A stretch of DNA of 64,000 nt, from positions 1 through 64,000 of the forward strand of contig NZ_JABFCL010000014.1 of NCBI RefSeq assembly GCF_017566145.1, written 5' to 3'. Source of the DNA: Bittarella massiliensis (ex Durand et al. 2017). Lineage in GTDB: Bacteria; Bacillota; Clostridia; Oscillospirales; Ruminococcaceae. A program made the position numbers and the translations under genes. Under the pieces are notes generated by a model. That model was not told where the DNA came from and did not search any database. It worked only from the letters and a program-made list of their open reading frames with translations. Shown here one piece after another: positions 58,723 through 64,000 of this stretch (position 1 is the first letter of the stretch; each line of letters opens with the position of its first letter).

Positions 58723-59685
58723 GTGGCAACCTTGAAGGAGGTGGCCAAGCTGGCGGGGGTCAATATCTCCACCGCCTCTCGCGCCCTCAACGATTCCCCC
58801 AGCATTTCCGCGGCGACCAAGGCGCGGGTGCGGCAGTCGGCCGAAGAGCTGGGGTATCGCCCCAACCTCAGCGCCCGCGCCCTCTCCGGCAAGGGGACCG
58901 GCGCCATCGCCCTGGTGGTCTCGGACATCATGTCCCCGGTTTGGAACATCCTGGCCGGCGGGGCCTGCGACGCCGCCAGCGCCGCCTCGGTGCCGGTGCT
59001 CCTCTACTGCGCCGAGACAGACGCCGATTACCTGGACCGGGTGCTCCCTGAAATGATCTCCACCGGGGCCGCAGGGGCCGTTTTGGGCCTGCACTTGAGC
59101 GAAGAGGCCCAGCGCAAGACCGAGGCCAGCGGCCTACCCGCCGTACTGGCCGAGTGCTTCCCCCGGGCAGGGCTTCCCGCAGTCTACTCCAGCCGCTACG
59201 ATGCGGCGCGGGAGGCGGCGGACTACCTGCAGCAAAAGGGGGCCAAAACGGTGGTGCTGGTCACCGTTCCCGGGTTTGACATGGCCTACAACAAGGGCTG
59301 TGCCGACGCCCTAAAGGACACCGGCGCCCGCCTGCGGGTCCTCACCGGCCCCAACACCTATCAGGCCGGGTTTGCCCTGGGCTACTCCCTGGCCGACGAA
59401 CTCTACGGCCCCACCGGCATTGTCACCGTCTGCGACGGGCAGGCGCTGGGGGTGCAGCACGCCCTGCAAAACCGAGGGGTGCGGGTGCCGCAGGACTGCG
59501 CCATCCTCTCTCTGGAGGACAGTGTCCTGGCCACCGCCACCTATCCCGGGCTGACCACCATGTCCAAGCCGCTATACCGCATCGGTGCCAAAGCCGCCGA
59601 AAAACTGTTGCTGAAAATCAAGGGGCAGCCGGTGGAGAGCGAGTGCCTCCGCCACACGCTAACGGTGCGAAAGAGCACCCTGTAA
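58723..59685 (+). CDS. LacI-family transcriptional regulator
   Basis: 320 aa. TLKEVAKLAGVNISTASRALN is the helix-turn-helix, SARALSGKGTGAIALVVSDI the hinge, and the rest a periplasmic-binding-protein-like ligand domain. GTG at 58723 follows AAAGGAGG with 7-base spacing. Operators O1 and O2 flank the divergent promoters, so it probably represses the MFS pair and its own operon (PfkB-like and deoxyribosyltransferase-like genes). The inducer is presumably a sugar or nucleoside carried by the MFS proteins. Confidence 0.92.
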   Translation: MATLKEVAKLAGVNISTASRALNDSPSISAATKARVRQSAEELGYRPNLSARALSGKGTGAIALVVSDIMSPVWNILAGGACDAASAASVPVLLYCAETDADYLDRVLPEMISTGAAGAVLGLHLSEEAQRKTEASGLPAVLAECFPRAGLPAVYSSRYDAAREAADYLQQKGAKTVVLVTVPGFDMAYNKGCADALKDTGARLRVLTGPNTYQAGFALGYSLADELYGPTGIVTVCDGQALGVQHALQNRGVRVPQDCAILSLEDSVLATATYPGLTTMSKPLYRIGAKAAEKLLLKIKGQPVESECLRHTLTVRKSTL

Positions 59686-59754
59686 CGGGAGCGGCACCCC
59701 GACTGCTGGCAGACCCGGACAAACCGGTTGTCAAAAAGCCGCCGAGGAGGAAGT

Positions 59755-60702
59755 ATGGAAGAAGAAATTCTCTTTGTGGGAACCATCAATATGGGGGTCT
59801 CCCTCTATCTGCCCGCCGCTCCCGTCCCGTGGGATACCGTCAAGGCCGACGAGACCCGGCTGGAGACCGATGGCATTGCCTCGCGCGAATCGGTATCCAC
59901 AGTGCTGTTGGGGGGGCGCGCAGCCGTTTTGGGCCGGGTGGGCGACGACGCCTTCGGTCAGACCATGGCCGAGACCCTGCGCGCGCGCGGAGTGAACGTG
60001 CAGGGGGTGACGGTTGCCAAGGGCGTCCCCTCTGGGATGATCTTTGTCCACCGCATCAGCGGGGAACAGGCCCCCTCTCTCGTTTACAGCGCCGGCGCCA
60101 ACGACAGCTACCGGCCGGGTGACCTGAAGGATTTTGAATCCCTGTTTGAGGGGCGAAAGACGGTGGTGATCTCCAACCGGTTGCCCGCCTGTGCAGTGAC
60201 TGAAGCCGCGGCCATGGCCAAGCGCCACGGGGCCTTTGTCCTCCTCTCCGCCACCCCGGTGGAGCGGTTGCCGCTGGAACTCTACCCCTCTGTCGACATC
60301 ATCCTCCCCAACGAGGCGGACATCTGCACCCTCACCGGCTGCCAGGCGCCCGATCTCAAGACCGCGCGCCTAGCCCTCTCCACCCTCTTGGAGCGGGGAG
60401 CCCGCACTGCCGTCCTCAAGTACGGGGCCGACGGGGTCCTCATTGCCACAGGGAATGAATTTTTGTCACTGGGGCAGCCCGAAATGGGGGTCGAAATTGA
60501 CAAAAATGGTGACCGCAACATCTTTGTCGCCGCCCTGGCCCTGTCTCTCAACCGCGGAGAAGAGCTGTACAGCGCTGCCATCTACGCCCAGGCTGCCGCC
60601 TTCCTCTCCCGCGCCAAAGAGGGCATTCGCGCCCAGGTCCCCACCCGGGAAGAGCTGCGGGAGCACCTGCGCAAAAACCCCCTCTTCTCCGAACAAAGCT
60701 GA
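59755..60702 (+). CDS. PfkB-fold protein with degenerate catalytic motif
   Basis: 315 aa of ribokinase fold. VLGRVGDDAFGQTMAETLRARGV, DIILPNEADI and LKYGADGVLIA are family-typical. The C-terminal DTTGAGD-F motif, which holds the catalytic Asp and anion hole, is instead DKNGDRNIF, placing Asn255 at the base; the N-terminal GGxxxN substrate motif reads DGIASR. It may be a pseudokinase or sugar-binding regulator, though a shifted use of Asp253 cannot be excluded. GAGGAGGAAGT precedes the ATG. It lies between the LacI and deoxyribosyltransferase-like genes in one operon. Confidence 0.8.
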   Translation: MEEEILFVGTINMGVSLYLPAAPVPWDTVKADETRLETDGIASRESVSTVLLGGRAAVLGRVGDDAFGQTMAETLRARGVNVQGVTVAKGVPSGMIFVHRISGEQAPSLVYSAGANDSYRPGDLKDFESLFEGRKTVVISNRLPACAVTEAAAMAKRHGAFVLLSATPVERLPLELYPSVDIILPNEADICTLTGCQAPDLKTARLALSTLLERGARTAVLKYGADGVLIATGNEFLSLGQPEMGVEIDKNGDRNIFVAALALSLNRGEELYSAAIYAQAAAFLSRAKEGIRAQVPTREELREHLRKNPLFSEQS

Positions 60703-60766
60703 ACGCCGTCTGAAACGCCCACCGGGCTTTTCAAATACATAGAACAACAGAAAAGGAGGCACTACC

Positions 60767-61321
60767 ATGGACAAACCCATCTACACATTCCTTGCCGGCC
60801 CCGACTGCTTCTACCCCGACTTTGAAGAGGTCAAGGCCCAGAAACAGGCCCTCTGTAAACAGTACGGCCTGACCCCCCTGCCCAACGAGGAGTTCCCCGA
60901 CGTCATCGAGCCCCCTGTCACCTCTGACAAGGTCTGCTGGATGAACATCAAACGGCTGGAGCGCTGCGAACTGGTCTTTGCCAACTTCAAGCACTTCCGT
61001 GGCTCTGAGCCCGACGCCGGCACCGTGTGGGAGGCCGTCTACGCCTATGCCAAGGGCAAAAAGGTCTATGCCTACTACGACGAGGAGGACATGATCACCG
61101 CTGTCGACAAGTACTACGGCCCGGTCACCTGGAAAGAGGAGACCACCCCCGATGGCAAGGTCGTCAAAAAGGCCTACGACAAAGACGGTGCTTTCATTGA
61201 GGACTGGGGCAAGATGGTCAACCTGATGATGACCGGCACCTTCCCCTGCATCTGCGGGACCCTGGAAGACGCCCTGGAGCTGGCCGCCAAAGATCTGGGC
61301 CTGAAAAAAATCTCCGAGTAA
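60767..61321 (+). CDS. Nucleoside 2-deoxyribosyltransferase-family protein
   Basis: 184 aa. YTFLAGPDCFYPDFEE forms the N-terminal nucleoside-binding strand, SEPDAGTVWEAVYAYAKGKKV carries the family's catalytic Glu and GTxxExGxAxAxGK signature, and NLMMTGTFPCICGTLEDALE is the conserved C-terminal helix. The family swaps bases between deoxyribonucleosides. AAAAGGAGGCAC precedes the ATG. It is the last gene of the LacI operon and is followed by a strong terminator. Confidence 0.85.
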   Translation: MDKPIYTFLAGPDCFYPDFEEVKAQKQALCKQYGLTPLPNEEFPDVIEPPVTSDKVCWMNIKRLERCELVFANFKHFRGSEPDAGTVWEAVYAYAKGKKVYAYYDEEDMITAVDKYYGPVTWKEETTPDGKVVKKAYDKDGAFIEDWGKMVNLMMTGTFPCICGTLEDALELAAKDLGLKKISE

Positions 61322-61390
61322 TTTTTCTCCGGCAAGCCCCTGCCGTTGTCGCGATCGGGAGTGTTTGCCCCCGCAGCCCCGGCACAGGTC

Positions 61391-61429
61391 CAAAAAAGAG
61401 GTCTGGGAAGATTCCCAGACCTCTTTTTC
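61391..61429. terminator. Bidirectional terminator
   Basis: AAAAAAGAGGTCTGGGAA pairs with TTCCCAGACCTCTTTTT. Confidence 0.92.
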
Positions 61430-61456
61430 TGCCCTCAGGCGATGACCGTCACCCCT

Positions 61457-62029
61457 TCAATAGGAGATGTCGGCGACCTCCCACCCGGAAAAGCGCCCTT
61501 CTTCAAAAGTCATACAGACTGCCCAGGGCAGTTTTTCCACCATCTCGGAAAACTGCTCCAGCCCAAAGGCGGGCACAAAGTGGTGAATCAACACGCAGAG
61601 GGCGGTGCCGTGGGTGCCAATCACCAGATCCTCCCCAGGGTGGGCAGCCAGGGCGTCTTGCAGCCCAGCCACCATCCGCTCCTCCACCTGGGCAAGGGAC
61701 TCTCCCCCCGGCAGATGATAGGAAAAATCGGCCCACTGGCGGGGAGAAAAGTCGGAGAAGTCTGCAATCCACTCCCCCTCTCCCGCCACCCGGCGCTCTC
61801 GAAAGCGGTCATCACAGAGGATTTCCAGCCCCCGGCTGGCCGCAAAGGGCTGCACGGTGTCGCGCGCGCGCCGATAGGGGCTGGAGAGAACCGCCCCCAC
61901 TGGGTGGCCGGTCAGGTATTCCTCCACCCTGCGCCGCCCCTCCCGCCCCCTGGCAGTCAAGGGGCGCAGGGCGTCGTTGTGGACGCTGTGATCCGACTCG
62001 GCGTGGCGGATCCAGTACACTCTCTGCAT
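61457..62029 (-). CDS. Histidine phosphatase-family protein
   Basis: 190 aa. YWIRHAESDHS is the RHG-type catalytic motif (here RHAE, as in many broad-specificity members), VLSSPYRRARDTVQP carries the second arginine, and IGTHGTALCVLIHH the second catalytic His; Glu-containing RERRVAGEGEW completes the pocket. Substrate unknown. ATG at 62029 follows GGAGGGAACAGG. It is preceded on the same strand by an unrecognised gene, 68 bases away. Confidence 0.88.
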   Translation of the reverse strand: MQRVYWIRHAESDHSVHNDALRPLTARGREGRRRVEEYLTGHPVGAVLSSPYRRARDTVQPFAASRGLEILCDDRFRERRVAGEGEWIADFSDFSPRQWADFSYHLPGGESLAQVEERMVAGLQDALAAHPGEDLVIGTHGTALCVLIHHFVPAFGLEQFSEMVEKLPWAVCMTFEEGRFSGWEVADISY

Positions 62030-62097
62030 CCTGTTCCCTCCATTCAGGCGGCGTTCGCCCCATCCACCGCACAAAGGGCAGGCCGGCAGATCCCCGT

Positions 62098-62526
62098 TTA
62101 CCGGCTCCTCTCCCCTTGGGCGGCAGTGTAGAAATAACTGTTTTTGTCCAAACATCCACACCAGTCCACCCGCTCCAGCATCCGGGCGAGTTCCTTTTGC
62201 CCAAGCCCTCCGGCGAGCGGCGTCAGTTCAGAGAGCCGAATCACCCGGTGGGCGTTCTCCTCAAAATGGGCTCGCACCCGGTCTTCCAGCGGTATCCTCT
62301 GCGGGGCGGGGGCCGGCGCCTGTGGATGGCGGCTCCAGTAGGTGCTCAACAGCAGTCCCACCCTCTTTTGCAAAGCCGGCGTCATCCCCGGCCACCCCGA
62401 CGCCTCCGCCAGGGAGAACCCGCGCAGGTCCTCCATCTCCCGCAGACGGTGGAGCTGGCAATAGCGCACAAAGGGCGCGTACACCTCTTTTGCAAACACC
62501 TCTTCGATCAACTGCAAATCAAACAT
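62098..62526 (-). CDS. Protein of unknown function
   Basis: 142 aa, no signal or membrane segment. The N-terminus MFDLQLIEEVFAKEVYAPFV is helical; the C-terminal half has RVIRLSELTPLAGGLGQKEL and VDWCGCLDKNSYFYT. The LSELTPLAGGLGQKELARML part could be a helix-turn-helix, but no family is recognised. AAAGGA precedes the ATG, with a promoter (TTGTTC, 17 bp, TATACT) upstream. It probably shares transcription with the histidine phosphatase. Confidence 0.6.
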   Translation of the reverse strand: MFDLQLIEEVFAKEVYAPFVRYCQLHRLREMEDLRGFSLAEASGWPGMTPALQKRVGLLLSTYWSRHPQAPAPAPQRIPLEDRVRAHFEENAHRVIRLSELTPLAGGLGQKELARMLERVDWCGCLDKNSYFYTAAQGERSR

Positions 62527-62556
62527 CAATCCTTTCGCATCGTGTCACAGAGAAAC

Positions 62557-62585
62557 AGTATACCGGCTTTTTTCGCTGCGAACAA
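62557..62585 (-). promoter_or_regulatory. Promoter of the unknown gene-histidine phosphatase unit
   Basis: Minus-strand TTGTTC, 17 bp, TATACT. Confidence 0.65.
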
Positions 62586-62680
62586 GACTTGACATTTCGA
62601 TTGTCGCTTTCCCCAATGGCGCGCTTTCGGGCCAAAGAGAGGCCCCTCCCCGCGAACTGCGACTCCCGATCGGGCAGCCC

Positions 62681-63928
62681 CTATTCTCCTTGGGGCCGGG
62701 CGCTCAACACGCGGGTGTAGACCGCAGCCGAAAACACCGCAAAGGCGATACACACCCCAAACGACAGGCCATACCCGCCGCTCACGTCGAAGATGGCGTT
62801 GGTGAGGATCGGGGCAATTACCCCGCCCACCGAGTTAAAGGCATTGACAATGGCGTAGGAAGCCTGATAGCGCCGTTGCCCAAAGGCAAAGTGGGTGAGA
62901 ATGGGAATTCCCACCGAACCGAAAGCGCTGCCCAAGCCCACCCCCAGCATCAGCCCGCCCATCGCCGGGGCGAAATGGGGCAAAAACAGCGACCCCAGGC
63001 CGACAACCGAGGCGGCGCTGCAAATGACGGTGGTTTTTTTGGGGCCCAGGCGGTCAAACATCTGCCCCACAATGAGCTTGCCCACCGCCAGCGCGCCCAT
63101 GGCCGCCGCCGACAGGTTGGCGGCAAAGGTGGCGGTGTAGCCCGCATCCGAGTAGTGGGGCGCTATGATCTGCACCATGGTGTTGCCGCCCACCGCCATC
63201 ACACAGGCGGCAATACACACCCCCCAAAAGGCCGGGCGCCGGAAGGGGGCACCCAAAGCCGGCTCTTCCGGCTGTTCCACCTGCTCCGTTTTTGTCTCAG
63301 CACCCAGCGGAGACAAGCCCATGTCCCGGGGGTGGACCTTGATGACAAAGAAGGTACAGGGCACCAGCAGCACCAGCATGATAACGCCCAGTATCTGGTA
63401 AGTGGCCCGCCAGCCCAGCTGCTCAATCCACAGCCCAGCCAGCGAATTAAACAGCATCCCGCCTACACCGCTGCCCATAAATGCCAAGCCGATGGCCAGC
63501 CCTTTGCGCTCGCAGAACCAGTTGTTGAGGATAATGGACAGGGGCAGCAGGGTCAGCAGCGTCGAACTCACCGACACCACAACTGCCAGTGCGTAGTACA
63601 GCGCCAGATTTTGCGCAAAAGAATAACAAAAATAGGCAGCGCCCACCACCACGCTGCTGACGCGCATGAGGGACAACAGCGAAAACTTTTTAAACAGCTT
63701 GCCGGCAAAGAGGGATACGGCCACCATCCCCACCGACATGATGGTCTGGATCATGGCGGCCTGGGGCCGGGTATAGCCCATATCCGCACAGACGGGCTTG
63801 ATAAACACGCTGTTGCAGTTGTAGGTGATGCCCATGGCCGCCGCCATCAACAAAAAGGCGGCGCCCACCACCACCCAGCCGTAAAATGGTCCCCGCCGCT
63901 TGGGAACCGAGGTGTTTTTCTTCTCCAT
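62681..63928 (-). CDS. MFS transporter, OFA (oxalate/formate antiporter) type
   Basis: 415 aa, twelve helices. RGPFYGWVVVGAAFLLMAAAMG, then GYTRPQAAMIQTI and GLAIGLAFMGSGVGGMLFNSLAG are typical of the OFA/monocarboxylate branch. It is not close to the tandem MFS pair at 56-58 kb. The substrate is likely an organic anion, but this is inference. GGAGGACAGTGAAAAG precedes the ATG with rather long spacing. Upstream sequence runs to the window edge. Confidence 0.85.
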   Translation of the reverse strand: MEKKNTSVPKRRGPFYGWVVVGAAFLLMAAAMGITYNCNSVFIKPVCADMGYTRPQAAMIQTIMSVGMVAVSLFAGKLFKKFSLLSLMRVSSVVVGAAYFCYSFAQNLALYYALAVVVSVSSTLLTLLPLSIILNNWFCERKGLAIGLAFMGSGVGGMLFNSLAGLWIEQLGWRATYQILGVIMLVLLVPCTFFVIKVHPRDMGLSPLGAETKTEQVEQPEEPALGAPFRRPAFWGVCIAACVMAVGGNTMVQIIAPHYSDAGYTATFAANLSAAAMGALAVGKLIVGQMFDRLGPKKTTVICSAASVVGLGSLFLPHFAPAMGGLMLGVGLGSAFGSVGIPILTHFAFGQRRYQASYAIVNAFNSVGGVIAPILTNAIFDVSGGYGLSFGVCIAFAVFSAAVYTRVLSARPQGE

Positions 63929-64000
63929 CTTTTCACTGTCCTCCTGTATTGGCGGTCCCTCTGCCGCCGCGCCTGTCTCCATTTGGCCTATCGGGCAAAA

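Overview
The window is strongly GC-rich bacterial DNA with G/C-dominated third codon positions, Shine-Dalgarno sites of the GGAGG type, and frequent GTG and TTG starts. Gene content points to a spore-forming member of the Clostridia, possibly an Oscillospiraceae-type gut anaerobe. Evidence includes a yaaQ-holB-yaaT-yabB-rsmI block as in Bacillus/Clostridium, an SdpR/SdpI pair, a SleC/SpoIID-like peptidoglycan-binding protein, DegV, a CymR/IscR-type Rrf2 regulator and a 2[4Fe-4S] ferredoxin. The taxon is an inference. No rRNA, CRISPR array, insertion sequence or prophage was seen; there is one tRNA-Arg(CCG).

Layout. 0-7 kb: metal-dependent hydrolase, glyoxalase I, nucleoside hydrolase, tRNA-Arg, a membrane diguanylate cyclase, then cysK behind a structured leader, an Rrf2 regulator and a DUF6933-like gene. 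7-15 kb: a cytoplasmic multi-PAS hybrid histidine kinase, a stand-alone Hpt protein and a REC/HD-GYP/GGDEF response regulator, which together could form a phosphorelay controlling c-di-GMP. 15-25.5 kb: DsrE-like protein, MerR/GyrI regulator, short UvrA-like ABC protein, DegV, cardiolipin synthase, CbiK-type chelatase, cytoplasmic alpha-amylase and an amidohydrolase. 25.5-31 kb: two TrkA/RCK proteins, BirA, YfcE, a PiT phosphate transporter with a short PhoU-like partner, and RsmI.

31-38.5 kb: the conserved informational block (yabB-like methyltransferase, ferredoxin, yaaT, holB, yaaQ), the SdpR/SdpI operon, an alpha/beta hydrolase, an alanine-racemase-like protein lacking the PLP lysine, and a QueG-like Fe-S protein. 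Just beyond lies an intergenic region with a tight cluster of DnaA-box-like nonamers. 38.7-47.3 kb: ABC exporter, lipoprotein, CNNM/CorC protein, AI-2E family permease, PCC-domain protein, MBL hydrolase and an RNA/DNA methyltransferase. 47.5-51.3 kb: two peptidoglycan-binding proteins with six repeats in total, a ThyX-like orphan and a decayed gene.

51.3-64 kb: an RND exporter with a coiled-coil insertion, co-transcribed with its TetR repressor behind a near-perfect 32-bp operator; then a nucleoside/sugar-type locus. That locus has two paralogous MFS transporters diverging from a LacI regulator, a PfkB-fold protein with a degraded catalytic motif and a nucleoside deoxyribosyltransferase-like enzyme, with LacI-type operators on both sides of the divergent promoters. 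The window ends with a histidine phosphatase, an unknown gene and an OFA-type MFS transporter.

Regulation is unusually legible here: MerR, TetR, ArsR/SdpR, LacI and probably Rrf2 each have a dyad-symmetric site at an expected position relative to a recognisable sigma-A promoter.
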